Assembly: GCA_965220365.1 (NCBI GenBank)
Contig: OZ244823.1
Span: forward strand, 310,001 to 374,000
Direction of reading: 5' to 3'
DNA: 64,000 bases
DNA from: Bin80 sp965220365
Lineage (GTDB): Bacteria > Bacteroidota > Rhodothermia > Rhodothermales > Bin80
The notes under the pieces were generated by a model that saw nothing but the letters and a program-made list of their open reading frames with translations, was not told the origin of the DNA and made no database searches. Within the stretch, counting starts at the first letter, position 1. The number at the start of each line of letters is the position of its first letter. This document shows, one piece after another, positions 9,154 through 18,218 of the stretch. The translations under genes were made by a program, and so were the position numbers.

Positions 9154-10337
9154 TAATTCGATCCTTCTACTCTGATCAGGACCATAGAATCAAGTAAAAG
9201 TTGTATGAGTTCCAGAACCTCCTGATCCCAAAGATAGGACTTGAGGGAGCCAAAATTAAGTATCTCTGTTCCGGTTAATAATTGTGCAAATGGTTTCGAC
9301 TCAAGTTTTAACTGGCATTCAATTCCAAGCGCATAGATCCGAATACAGTCATCAAATTCCCGGTAGATCATGCACGCCGGAGTAAGTCGCACATACGTAC
9401 TCCCTTGCCGGAGATCATCCAGGATTTCTTCAGCAGAGGGTACAGGGTCTTCCGCCATTCCAGGCCAGTTTTCCCGAACGGGATGCGTCATCGCGCTGCA
9501 AAAGACTCGTTCAAGACTTTCCCGATCTTCCGCAAGCCGTCGCATTTCGTTCTGGAACCAGTCAAGAGACGCATCGCTGACTCGGCCAGGATCGTCCGTT
9601 CGCAGTTCAGCCGGATCCACAAAGTTATTTGGGGTAAGGATATGACCCAACCCCTCTGCCATTTCTGAGAAAGCCGTCTGCAACATACCCATTTCGGGAG
9701 CCTTGAATCCAATACTTGCCGTGATACATGTCCCCACGGCAACCCCCCAATGGGGAAGTTTAGGTGGCAAATAGAGCATGTCTCCCGGCTTGGCAACGAA
9801 TTCCTGATCTGGATGAAGCTCTTTCAGGAGTTGCATGGATGTATCCTCTCTCATTGGCCGATCATCGGTGATCGGAGTATTTTCGATCTTCCAGCGTCGT
9901 TCACCGCTGAGCTGAATAAGAAAGACGTCATAACTATCCACATGAGGACCTACGCTCCCTCCTGGAGCCGCGTAGCTTAGCTGAACATCGTCCAGACGCC
10001 AGTTGGGGATAAATCGAAATACTTCAAGCAGTCGGCGCATCTGATCAAGTTGCCGCTCTGTATCCTGTACCAGCAGCGTCCAGTATGAAATCTCTTCGAA
10101 ACTCTCAAGCTCTTCCCATTCAAATGGCCCGGTGAATAATTCCCATGACTGGTCTGCTGTGTCTTCTTCAATCAAGCGTGAGTCGAACTCAGCGCTGACC
10201 GACATCTGAAATACGTCGTCCCGCTGAATATTGAAACTGGATTTTTTGAAAGCATCCTGCAGAATCAGCGGGCGTTTCTGCCAGTAATCACGCATAAAGA
10301 TGTCAGGGGAGTATTGTCCGCGGAAAGGACGAACCAT
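9153..10337 (-). CDS. roxA: Cupin/JmjC ribosomal oxygenase (RoxA/YcfD-like)
   Basis: 394 residues. The N-terminal JmjC/cupin_4 domain carries the Fe(II) ligands H132 and D134 in PHVDSYDVF and H196 in PPKLPHWG. A C-terminal winged-helix part follows. This layout and length fit 2-oxoglutarate oxygenases of the YcfD/RoxA group, which hydroxylate an arginine of ribosomal protein uL16. The family call is strong; the exact substrate is inferred from the family. It overlaps the small zinc-ribbon gene upstream by one base and the Nudix gene downstream. Confidence 0.85.
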   Translation of the reverse strand: MVRPFRGQYSPDIFMRDYWQKRPLILQDAFKKSSFNIQRDDVFQMSVSAEFDSRLIEEDTADQSWELFTGPFEWEELESFEEISYWTLLVQDTERQLDQMRRLLEVFRFIPNWRLDDVQLSYAAPGGSVGPHVDSYDVFLIQLSGERRWKIENTPITDDRPMREDTSMQLLKELHPDQEFVAKPGDMLYLPPKLPHWGVAVGTCITASIGFKAPEMGMLQTAFSEMAEGLGHILTPNNFVDPAELRTDDPGRVSDASLDWFQNEMRRLAEDRESLERVFCSAMTHPVRENWPGMAEDPVPSAEEILDDLRQGSTYVRLTPACMIYREFDDCIRIYALGIECQLKLESKPFAQLLTGTEILNFGSLKSYLWDQEVLELIQLLLDSMVLIRVEGSN

Positions 10338-10504
10338 CAGAAGATCAGTTTTATGAGTTCAAACAAGGGCCAGATTAAAAGCAGTGCCATTACCCAGGCC
10401 ATGACCGTTCGGCTACGAGTCTGACGCGGAAATTCATAGGCGCAATACGGACATACGTCCAGAGTATGATCCACTTCCAGGGCACATGATGGGCATTCTT
10501 GCAT
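10337..10504 (-). CDS. Small zinc-ribbon membrane protein
   Basis: A 55-residue frame read directly from the sequence. ATG at 10504, two CxxC knuckles (CPSC at residues 4-7 and CPYC at 18-21), then one hydrophobic segment (about residues 34-52) to the C-terminus. Its TGA overlaps the ATG of the roxA-like gene (TGATG), which supports it as a real first gene of the four-gene minus-strand cluster. The function is unknown; a cytoplasmic zinc ribbon with a tail anchor is what can be seen. The channel at the other end of the cluster also ends in a zinc ribbon. Confidence 0.75.
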   Translation of the reverse strand: MQECPSCALEVDHTLDVCPYCAYEFPRQTRSRTVMAWVMALLLIWPLFELIKLIF

Positions 10505-10615
10505 TGGTTGCAGACAAAGTTCAACCTGTCAACGCACCGCATCCCCAATACGTTCAATGGAACAGCTTTCTATTTTATGCTTACACGTTAAGTTAGCATA
10601 AAATTATTTTTCTCA

Positions 10616-11209
10616 GTGCTCTTATACACTTCCATAGCGCTCCCGATTGTAGACGCTTCGGCATCTGTCGAAATTGTCATTGCAACGACCGAACATTTTC
10701 GGTTCGCGAACGAAGTCTGTCAACTGATTAAAACGGCAGCAGCGCAGCGGGGTACCGGTATCGCCGAACGTGCCCCCGAGTATATTCGTACCAAAATGGA
10801 AGAGGGGAAGGCCGTGATCGCACTTGGTGCACACGATCAGGTGGCTGGCTTCTGCTACATTGAAACGTGGGATCACGGCAAGTACGCGGTCAATTCGGGG
10901 CTCATTATTTCTCCTGCTTTTCGCAGACAGGGGCTTGCACGTCGGATCAAGCGCCGGGCGTTTGAACTTTCTAGAACACTCTACCCAGAAGCCAAGCTGT
11001 TCGGCATTACGACCAGTCTTGCCGTGATGAAAATCAACTCTGAGTTGGGTTATAAGCCGGTAACCTTCAGTGAGCTTACGGATGACGATGAGTTCTGGCA
11101 GGGATGTCAGAGTTGCCCCAACTATGACGTGCTAACACGAATGAAGCGTAAAATGTGTCTCTGCACTGGTATGCTCTACGATCCAGAAGGAACTCCTTCC
11201 TCAGAATAG
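10616..11209 (+). CDS. GNAT acetyltransferase (arginine-pathway type)
   Basis: 197 residues. A GNAT fold with the acetyl-CoA loop FRRQGLARRIKRRA, preceded by GFCYIETWDHGKY. The C-terminus has a conserved Cys-rich block (CQSCPNYDVLTR then CLCTGMLYDP). In Bacteroidetes this subfamily lies upstream of argG and has been considered an N-acetylglutamate-synthase-like enzyme. Here the neighbour is priA, so context does not help. It starts with GTG, with no better candidate nearby. The last 55 bases overlap an upstream-extended priA frame, but priA itself probably begins later. Confidence 0.8.
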   Translation: MLLYTSIALPIVDASASVEIVIATTEHFRFANEVCQLIKTAAAQRGTGIAERAPEYIRTKMEEGKAVIALGAHDQVAGFCYIETWDHGKYAVNSGLIISPAFRRQGLARRIKRRAFELSRTLYPEAKLFGITTSLAVMKINSELGYKPVTFSELTDDDEFWQGCQSCPNYDVLTRMKRKMCLCTGMLYDPEGTPSSE

Positions 11210-11217
11210 CGCCAAAA

Positions 11218-13686
11218 ATGTCGTGCGCCATTGGTGTTGCCTTGCCGATTCCTGTGGACAAGGTATATGCCTATGAATTACCAGGCGGGTTTGAGGAATC
11301 TGTACAGGTAGGGTCCCTGGTTCTGGTTCCAGTGCGTAACCGTACCTATACAGGGGTTGTTACGGAACTGGATGCACGGATCCGTGAAGACATGAGACTC
11401 AGGACTGTGCGCGCCGTCGTGAGTCGTGAACCTTTATTTGACCCGGAGCTTCTTCAATTGACCCACTGGATATCACGATACTATGTTTGCGCTTGGGGAG
11501 AAGCACTCAGCGCAGCGCTCCCGGCGGGGATGCAGACAAAGGAGCGGATCGTGTATTATCTGGCTTCCGAGTCAGACCTGCACTGGGCAGGAATTTCTCC
11601 CGAACTGCAAGTGCATCTGACGAAGCACCGCCGAACGACTCCTGCCAGACTGAAGCGCATTGGTCTACGTATTTCTGAACAGGAGATTAGGAGGGCAGAA
11701 TCCCAGGGAGCGCTGCGGAAAACTGTCGAGCTCCAAGGCCCAACGGTCGGCGAGAAGACCGGACAGTTTATCTCTCTTGCATCTGCATTCCGCACAGTTG
11801 ATGCCCTGCGTGACTTGAAGCCGCAGTTTCACGGGAAAAAACAGAAGGAGATCATTGCCCAGCTCATCTCTTTTCTTGAATCCGGGCAGAATGAGATCTC
11901 GCTGTCAGAGATTCGGAAGGCTTGTCGTGCAAGCCTGCAAACAGTTCGATCCTTCGAAAAGCGGGGAATCTTTTCCATCATTGAAAAGCCGGTGTTTCGG
12001 ATCCCGGAATGGATGCGATCAGAAACAACCCCGTCCAGCAAGGCCCCAGATTTTCATCCATTCCAAGCTGCGGCTGCCAAAACACTCCAAGATGCGGTCA
12101 GAACACAGACTTATCGGACATTCGCGCTTGATGGCGTGACCGGGAGCGGGAAAACAGAGGTCTATCTATCCGCACTGGAAACCACACTCTCCCTTGGCAG
12201 GACAGCCATTATACTTGTACCTGAAATCTCCCTTACCCCGCAAACAGTACACCGCTTTCGAGCCCGTTTTGGAGATACCATTGCAGTTTTCCACTCCCGT
12301 CTGGCACAGGGAGAGCGTCATGATGTCTGGCAGCAAATTCGTGCGGGCCGATATCGTGTGGTCATAGGACCGAGGTCTGCGATCCTGGCCCCGGTAAAAA
12401 ATCTTGGTCTCGTCATTGTCGATGAAGAGCACGACGGCTCCTATAAGCAGAGAGAGACCGCTCCCCGCTACCATGCCAGGGATGTTGCCGTCATGCGTGC
12501 GACGATGGCAAAATGTATTTGTGTCCTAGGTTCTGCAACCCTATCGCTGGAAACTCTGGTAAATGCACAGCAGGGCAAGTATACACTCTTATCCATGCCG
12601 GAGCGCGCCCCCACGAAGGACCGCTCCGCCGCATCTTTTCCCGCAGTTCGAATCATTGATCTTTGTCATGAACGTGAGGAGAACGGTCTGAGCGGCCCCC
12701 TGTCTCCCCCTCTCATTGAGGCAATTAAAACTCGTCTGGAACGAAAAGAGCAGGTGATTCTCCTGCAGAACCGCCGCGGATATGCACCCATCATGGAGTG
12801 TCAGAGCTGCGGTTTTGTGCCGCAGTGCATCGCCTGCAGTGTATCGATGACTTATCACCAGGGAGAGAATCGGCTTCGGTGTCATTACTGCGGATACGTG
12901 CGCAACCTTCTGGCTGACTGTCCCAAATGCGACACGCCAGCATTTGCTCCGCTGGGCAGTGGGACACAGCGCGTTTCCGAGGAACTTGGCGAATTGTTTC
13001 GAACTGCCCGAATTCTTCGAATGGATCGTGACAGCACTCGAACCAAGGATGCTCACCATGAAATCCTTAGCGTTTTCGCAGAGGGTGGGGCAGACATTTT
13101 GATTGGTACGCAAATGGTTGCCAAGGGGCTCGACTTCGGCCGAGTGACACTGGTGGGCGTTGTCAACTGTGATCTAGGGCTTCGTCTGCCGGATTTTCGG
13201 AGTGAGGAACGAACCTTTCAACTGCTCATGCAGGTCGCTGGAAGAGCAGGGAGAGCAGATCTGCCTGGCGAGGTCCTACTCCAGACACGACGCCCATCAC
13301 ATCCAATCTTTTCCTTCCTGCAGGCGCATGACTTTCATGGCTATGCTCAGATTCTGATGCAGCACCGACAAAAATTGAACTACCCCCCATTTGGCCGCAT
13401 CGTTGGGATCCAGGTTCGGGGTGCACCGCAGTCGGCGGTTGAGGATCTTGCACATGAATGGAAGACCCTGCTGCTTGATCAGCTGCCTTCTACCATTTCG
13501 GTATTGGGCCCGGAGCAGCCATACGTCAAACGCGTGGAGCATCAGTACCGCTACTATCTTATCATCAAGGCGCCAAAGACCTATTGGTCTCTTCAAGAAG
13601 ACATTCGTTCAATTCTCCGAATGGCTCCCTCAACCGGGCGTGAACTTCATGTGTCCGTTAACGTGGACGGACTTGAGCAGGTGTGA
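11218..13686 (+). CDS. priA: Primosomal replication-restart helicase PriA
   Basis: About 822 residues from the ATG at 11218; the frame is open further upstream, but the conserved N-terminus (IGVALPIPVDKVYAYELP) begins here. Walker A GVTGSGKTE is near residue 306 and DEEH near 401. The four-pair zinc-binding block (CQSCGFVPQC, then CHYCGY and CPKC) and C-terminal helicase motifs with QMVAKGLDF complete the protein. It reloads the replicative helicase at stalled forks. The SRP RNA follows immediately. Confidence 0.95.
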   Translation: MSCAIGVALPIPVDKVYAYELPGGFEESVQVGSLVLVPVRNRTYTGVVTELDARIREDMRLRTVRAVVSREPLFDPELLQLTHWISRYYVCAWGEALSAALPAGMQTKERIVYYLASESDLHWAGISPELQVHLTKHRRTTPARLKRIGLRISEQEIRRAESQGALRKTVELQGPTVGEKTGQFISLASAFRTVDALRDLKPQFHGKKQKEIIAQLISFLESGQNEISLSEIRKACRASLQTVRSFEKRGIFSIIEKPVFRIPEWMRSETTPSSKAPDFHPFQAAAAKTLQDAVRTQTYRTFALDGVTGSGKTEVYLSALETTLSLGRTAIILVPEISLTPQTVHRFRARFGDTIAVFHSRLAQGERHDVWQQIRAGRYRVVIGPRSAILAPVKNLGLVIVDEEHDGSYKQRETAPRYHARDVAVMRATMAKCICVLGSATLSLETLVNAQQGKYTLLSMPERAPTKDRSAASFPAVRIIDLCHEREENGLSGPLSPPLIEAIKTRLERKEQVILLQNRRGYAPIMECQSCGFVPQCIACSVSMTYHQGENRLRCHYCGYVRNLLADCPKCDTPAFAPLGSGTQRVSEELGELFRTARILRMDRDSTRTKDAHHEILSVFAEGGADILIGTQMVAKGLDFGRVTLVGVVNCDLGLRLPDFRSEERTFQLLMQVAGRAGRADLPGEVLLQTRRPSHPIFSFLQAHDFHGYAQILMQHRQKLNYPPFGRIVGIQVRGAPQSAVEDLAHEWKTLLLDQLPSTISVLGPEQPYVKRVEHQYRYYLIIKAPKTYWSLQEDIRSILRMAPSTGRELHVSVNVDGLEQV

Positions 13687-13707
13687 ACGCGGAACCGTCA
13701 TCGCACA

Positions 13708-13827
13708 GAAGGGTAGACGGGGCGGAAGGGTGAGTCCCGTACGGTCAGCTCCCTCTGAACCCCGTCAGGGCCGGAAGGCAGCAGCGGTAGGAGGTCGAAG
13801 CGACGCGATGCGGCTAGCTTACCCTTC
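13708..13827 (+). ncRNA. ffs: Small bacterial signal recognition particle RNA
   Basis: The apical SRP hairpin is visible at about 13757-13791: a G/C stem, GTCAGGGCCGGAAGGCAGCA with the conserved GGAA tetraloop and the asymmetric internal loop that binds Ffh. The ends pair over 8 bases (gaagggta at 13708-13715 with tacccttc at 13820-13827), which gives a rod of about 120 nt. A T-rich stretch follows. The RNA lies between priA and yajC. Exact transcript ends are inferred from pairing. Confidence 0.9.
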
Positions 13828-13863
13828 TTTATTATATACAGTACCCTTGATCCCTTGATACTC

Positions 13864-14178
13864 ATGTACTTGCCCTTTGCACTCCTGCTTCAAGAGACAA
13901 CCTCTCCAGGAGGCTTTGGAGGATTAGGCATGTTTTTGCCGCTCATCCTCATTTTCGTTGTATTCTATTTCTTCATTATCCGTCCACAACAAAAGCGTGA
14001 AAAAAAGCGCAAAGCAATGATTGAGGCCATCCGAAAAGGAGATCGCGTCATAACCGCCGGCGGAATCCACGGGAAGGTTCATCAGGTGGAGGAGGGAGCC
14101 ACAAGTGTTCTACTGGATGTGGACGGAGGGATCAAGCTCCGCATTGATAAGCAATCGCTTGCATCCGTTAAAGAGTGA
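13864..14178 (+). CDS. yajC: Preprotein translocase subunit YajC
   Basis: About 104 residues from the ATG at 13864 (a TTG three codons upstream is also open). One transmembrane helix (GMFLPLILIFVVFYFFII) is followed by the family signature RPQQKREKKRKAM. The small cytoplasmic domain has GDRVITAGGIHGKV. YajC associates with SecDF-SecYEG at the inner membrane. It lies about 35 bases after the SRP RNA, so two protein-targeting components are side by side, and it precedes ribBA by 9 bases. Confidence 0.95.
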   Translation: MYLPFALLLQETTSPGGFGGLGMFLPLILIFVVFYFFIIRPQQKREKKRKAMIEAIRKGDRVITAGGIHGKVHQVEEGATSVLLDVDGGIKLRIDKQSLASVKE

Positions 14179-14187
14179 AATGCCTGA

Positions 14188-15441
14188 ATGGGAATTCCAG
14201 GTACGGAAACCTTCGACTCAATTGAGTCTGCCATTGAAGCGATACGTGCTGGTCGCTTGGTGATTGTGGTGGACGACGAAGACCGCGAAAACGAGGGCGA
14301 CTTTGTCGGAGCGGCATCTACAGTTACACCCGGGTTGGTCAATTTCATGGCCCATGAGGGTCGCGGGTTGATTTGTGTACCGATGGCTCCCGAGCGTGCT
14401 GCTGCCCTTGACCTCCACCTGATGGTTGAGGAGAACACCAGCCTGTACAGTACTCCCTTTACGGTACCGGTGGACTATTGCCATGGCACATCCACCGGCA
14501 TCAGTGCATCTGATCGCGCAGCAACCATCCAGGCACTTGCCAGCGACACATCGAAAGCGGACGATTTTGCACGCCCTGGACATGTCTTCCCGCTGATTGC
14601 CCGCGAGGGGGGTGTGCTTCGAAGAACCGGACACACCGAAGCTACGGTTGATCTCGTGCGGCTTTCTGGCCTCGCCCCGGTTGGAGTGCTTGTTGAGATC
14701 ATGAATGCAGATGGTACGATGGCACGGACTCCCGAGCTATTCAAGATTGCCCGTGAACATGACATGCGGATCATTACGATCAGTGATCTGGTTGCCTTTC
14801 GCATGGCGCGGCGGTCTCTGATTCAGCGTGTGGCATCTGTCCGGCTTCCGACGCGGTTTGGCCTGTTTAATCTTGTCGCCTATGAAGATGAGTCCAACGG
14901 TGACACCCACCTGGCACTGTGCATGGGAGAATGGACGGAAGATGATCCCGTTTTAACACGGGTACATTCCCAGTGTGTGACGGGGGACTTGTTTGGGTCT
15001 ATGCGCTGTGATTGTGGGGATCAGTTGCATACAGCGATGCAACGTGTTGCGGAAGAGGGAAGAGGAGTTGTGCTATACATGAAGCAGGAAGGGCGTGGAA
15101 TCGGCCTTCTGAATAAATTGCGGGCCTACGAATTACAGGATCAGCAGGGACTGGACACGGTGGAGGCGAATATAGCACTGGGCTTTGATATGGATCATCG
15201 GGACTATGGCATCGGATGTCAGATCCTTCGAGACCTAGGAATACGAAAACTGAAATTATTAACCAATAATCCGACCAAGCGTGTCGGGTTGGACGGATAT
15301 GGGCTGGAGATCACAGAAAGCGTAGCAATTGAGATCCCACCCAATCAGGAAAATGCAGCTTATTTGCGCACAAAGCGGGATCGTATGGGACATGTTTTAC
15401 CCAACCTTGATCCATCCCAGTCAACCCAGCGCAAGCTCTGA
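14188..15441 (+). CDS. ribBA: Bifunctional DHBP synthase / GTP cyclohydrolase II
   Basis: 417 residues. The RibB domain (1 to about 205) has DDEDRENEGDF and GHTEATVDL. The RibA domain (about 206-400) carries the zinc cysteines C263, C274 and C276 in CVTGDLFGSMRCDCGD and the KQEGRGIGL loop. Together they supply both precursors for riboflavin: DHBP from ribulose 5-phosphate, and the pyrimidine from GTP. It begins 9 bases after yajC. Confidence 0.95.
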   Translation: MGIPGTETFDSIESAIEAIRAGRLVIVVDDEDRENEGDFVGAASTVTPGLVNFMAHEGRGLICVPMAPERAAALDLHLMVEENTSLYSTPFTVPVDYCHGTSTGISASDRAATIQALASDTSKADDFARPGHVFPLIAREGGVLRRTGHTEATVDLVRLSGLAPVGVLVEIMNADGTMARTPELFKIAREHDMRIITISDLVAFRMARRSLIQRVASVRLPTRFGLFNLVAYEDESNGDTHLALCMGEWTEDDPVLTRVHSQCVTGDLFGSMRCDCGDQLHTAMQRVAEEGRGVVLYMKQEGRGIGLLNKLRAYELQDQQGLDTVEANIALGFDMDHRDYGIGCQILRDLGIRKLKLLTNNPTKRVGLDGYGLEITESVAIEIPPNQENAAYLRTKRDRMGHVLPNLDPSQSTQRKL

Positions 15442-15798
15442 AATCTGGCAGGAACTCTACCGCTGCCATTGGATCCATACCTCACCTGATTTCCCCGGTC
15501 TGTGTGGATCAACATGCAGGAGTGATATTCTGGGGAATTATCACCAACTGTTGTGTCTGTGAACAAGACCTGGCTTCTTGGTTGTAATTCCTTGCGCACA
15601 CGGAATCAATGGGCATGAGGCTATGGTAGCAATTGGCTGGATCCCTTATCCACCCTATTGTGCTCGTTTTCCTGCCAGTCAATAAGAGTTTCCTCCAAGA
15701 AGCTCCTTGGAGTAGAGTATATTAGTAGGGAGCACAGTCCAGGTGATTGTGTTAGAAAACGCTCCTTTGAACAACAACCCGATTCAAAAACCACGCAC
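15442..15798. other. Intergenic region, no gene seen
   Basis: About 357 bases between ribBA and the gamma-glutamyltranspeptidase gene. The latter's frame is open upstream to 15658, but that part lacks protein-like composition and precedes a clear signal peptide, so it is treated as non-coding. No hairpin of note was found. It probably carries the promoter of the downstream gene. Confidence 0.5.
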
Positions 15799-17631
15799 AT
15801 GTTTATTCGCCAAATCCAATTACTATTTCTCTGCTGCCTGATTGCCGTATCTGCACAAGCGCAACGCACCGCCAAACCGGTGCTGCATGGTCGTCACTGG
15901 GTTGTCATCACAGGCAAACCACTCGGAGCCACTGCAGGGGCCATGATGTTCGCAAAAGGGGGAAATGCTGTTGACGCAGCCTGTGCGATGCTCGGAGCAA
16001 CGAGCACGATGTGGGATGTATTGAGCTGGGGTGGCGAAACTCAGGCATTGATTTATGACCCGAACCAGAAAAAAGTGGTTGGCATTAATGCCCTGGGAGC
16101 AGCTCCAACAGGAGCAACTACCGAGTTTTATAAAGATCAGGACTTCAAATATCCCCCTGAATACGGCCCGCTAGCGGCAGTCACCCCTGGCACACCTGGC
16201 GGACTCATGGTCATGCTTGCAGAGTATGGTACGCTGAGTCTCAAGGATGTCCTAGAACCCAGTATTCAGATGGCCGAAGGGTACCCAATTGAACGGTCTG
16301 CGGTGCGATCCATCGAAAATCACGCCGAGCGCATTGCCGACTGGCCCTACTCAAAACCAATTTATTTACCAAACACGGATGACGAGAATCCCGCCCCAAG
16401 AGAAGGGCAGCTTTTCGTCCAGGCTGATCTGGCAGAGACGCTACGCAAGTTGATTGAAGCGGAATCAGCTGCTCTTGAGGCAGGAAAATCACGCAAAGAA
16501 GCCATCTATGCCGCCTATGACCGCTTCTACAGAGGTGATATCGCTGAAGAGATCGTTCGCGGAACCCAGGAGCAGGGAGGTCTCATCACGATGGAAGACC
16601 TGGATCAGTGGCAGGTATATGTTGAAGAGCCAGTGATGACGGATTACAAAGGCATCCAGGTCTACAAGCTTACATCGTGGGTGCAGGGGCCTGTAATGCT
16701 GCAGGCGCTGAACATGCTTGAACCCATGGATCTCAAGGCAATGGGCTACAACAGTACCCGCTACATCCATGCGCTGTACCAGGTGATGAACATGACCTTT
16801 GCCGACCGCGACTTCTATTATGGAGATCCGTACTACCCCCCTGCCGAACCGATGGAAGGATTACTCTCCAAAGAGTATGCCAATGCCCGTGCACAGACGA
16901 TCAACTGGGACGAAAACGATTTGGAGATCAAACCCGGGGATCCGTATCCATTTCAGGGAGAGGAAAACCCTTATCTGCATTACCTGGATCAGTGGTCAGC
17001 AGATGACAGCGATTATGGAAGCGAGATCTCCTATGAGTCCGATTTTTATGCGGGAACCACCTCCATTCAGGCTGCTGACGCGGAAGGTTGGGTTGTCTCA
17101 ATTACGCCAAGCGGCGGTTGGATCCCTGCGGTCATTGCCGGGGAGACTGGTGTCGGGCTAAGCCAGCGGATGCAAAGTTTTGTGCTAGATCCCGCCGAAA
17201 ACCCATACAACCTGCCCGAACCGGGCAAACGGCCACGTGCAACGCTGACTCCAGGAATGGCACTCAAAGACGGACTTCCCTATCTGTCCTTTGCCGTCCA
17301 GGGTGGCGACAGTCAGGACCAGAACCTGCTCCAGTTTTTCCTGAACGTCGTCGAATTCGGCATGAATGTACAGGAAGCAGCAGAGGCGGCCAATATCAAT
17401 AGTTTCCAATTACGGGGATCTTTTGGTGAGCATGAGATTCGCCCAGGACGCCTTTTGCTGAATAATGAAGTCCCCGACTGGGTCCGACAAGAACTCCGGG
17501 ACATGAATTACAACCTTACATTCGGTGCACGCACCAGTGGGCCGATTACTGCAATCCAGTTTGACCGGAAGCACGGTACGCTATGGGGTGGTGCGAGCGA
17601 TCACGGAGATGATTATGGGATTGCTTGGTGA
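15799..17631 (+). CDS. Gamma-glutamyltranspeptidase-family hydrolase
   Basis: About 610 residues from the ATG at 15799, which opens a good signal peptide (LLFLCCLIAVSAQAQ). The family landmarks are GGNAVDAACAM, AAVTPGTPGG and the self-cleavage nucleophile in AGTTSIQAADAEGWVVS, where the second threonine aligns with the catalytic Thr of GGT (FAGTTH...). The expected product is a periplasmic Ntn-hydrolase processed into two chains. The C-terminal glycine motif reads VQGGDSQDQ rather than the usual GTPGG/GSRI, so substrate preference may differ from glutathione. Its 3' end is partly repeated about 640 bases downstream. Confidence 0.85.
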   Translation: MFIRQIQLLFLCCLIAVSAQAQRTAKPVLHGRHWVVITGKPLGATAGAMMFAKGGNAVDAACAMLGATSTMWDVLSWGGETQALIYDPNQKKVVGINALGAAPTGATTEFYKDQDFKYPPEYGPLAAVTPGTPGGLMVMLAEYGTLSLKDVLEPSIQMAEGYPIERSAVRSIENHAERIADWPYSKPIYLPNTDDENPAPREGQLFVQADLAETLRKLIEAESAALEAGKSRKEAIYAAYDRFYRGDIAEEIVRGTQEQGGLITMEDLDQWQVYVEEPVMTDYKGIQVYKLTSWVQGPVMLQALNMLEPMDLKAMGYNSTRYIHALYQVMNMTFADRDFYYGDPYYPPAEPMEGLLSKEYANARAQTINWDENDLEIKPGDPYPFQGEENPYLHYLDQWSADDSDYGSEISYESDFYAGTTSIQAADAEGWVVSITPSGGWIPAVIAGETGVGLSQRMQSFVLDPAENPYNLPEPGKRPRATLTPGMALKDGLPYLSFAVQGGDSQDQNLLQFFLNVVEFGMNVQEAAEAANINSFQLRGSFGEHEIRPGRLLLNNEVPDWVRQELRDMNYNLTFGARTSGPITAIQFDRKHGTLWGGASDHGDDYGIAW

Positions 17632-18092
17632 TCCCTAGGTCTTGACGGAACTGCTTGACGCTCAGGCGACTTCGTGATTTTCGAGCGGCTTTGCTTTGGC
17701 ACGATAGTACAATGCTATCTTTCCGATTAACATGCCCATCACGAAAAGCACGAAGAGAAGGAACGGCCATCCCGATGAACTACCTTCTGTAAGAGCTAGA
17801 GTGAGCAATAAAATACCGGCGGAGAGACCTACGAGCAAGCCTTTGAAGGACTTGGGCATGTTTTTTCTCCTGTAGCGTGGAACCCCAAACATAATGGCTA
17901 GCAGCAGGGCGGCCACTGCGGTTTGGAGCACAATGATATTCATATTGTCCACCGTCCGAAGTTACGTGAAGGCGTCGCTGTACAAACTACCTGGCTTCTC
18001 AGTTTCTTCTACCATTTGACCAGGAATGTTCCCGCCGCAAATTATGCATCAACTCCTTTGCGAGTACTTTGGCGAATTCCGGGTCGTTGATG
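17575..18092. repeat. Imperfect tandem duplication, copy A
   Basis: This segment and copy B share the same order: the last bases of the GGT gene (gatcacggagatgattatg against gatcatggagatgactatg), a small minus-strand membrane gene, then the 3' end of the UPF0261 gene. Offsets between matching points are 639-644 bases. In copy A the GGT end is the functional one, and the UPF0261 end (about 18015-18092) is only a fragment with no gene upstream of it. Confidence 0.75.
17662..17943 (-). CDS. Small two-helix membrane protein, paralogue 1
   Basis: About 93 residues from the ATG at 17943 (a GTG three codons earlier is also open). There is a hydrophobic helix at the N-terminus, a basic loop with PRYRRK, then further hydrophobic segments and a conserved tail (ALYYRAKAKPLENHEVA). 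It is clearly a paralogue of the protein at 18307-18582: the same start MNIIVLQ, the same tail, similar length. The family is not recognised. Maintenance of the frame in both copies despite many base changes suggests selection. Confidence 0.65.
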   Translation of the reverse strand: MNIIVLQTAVAALLLAIMFGVPRYRRKNMPKSFKGLLVGLSAGILLLTLALTEGSSSGWPFLLFVLFVMGMLIGKIALYYRAKAKPLENHEVA

Positions 18093-18218
18093 CCCTGACT
18101 TCGACGGTCGCATCGCGCACAACTACACTGGAGTGGAATTTTTCGGGAAACTGAACACCACAAACAGGCCAAGAAAAAACACCTCCAGCGCGCGAAAATT
18201 GAGTTTCTTACGAACGTA

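Noticed and set aside
13391..13858. 155-codon plus-strand frame overlapping priA's end
   Set aside because: It is a shadow of priA that runs on through the SRP RNA gene.
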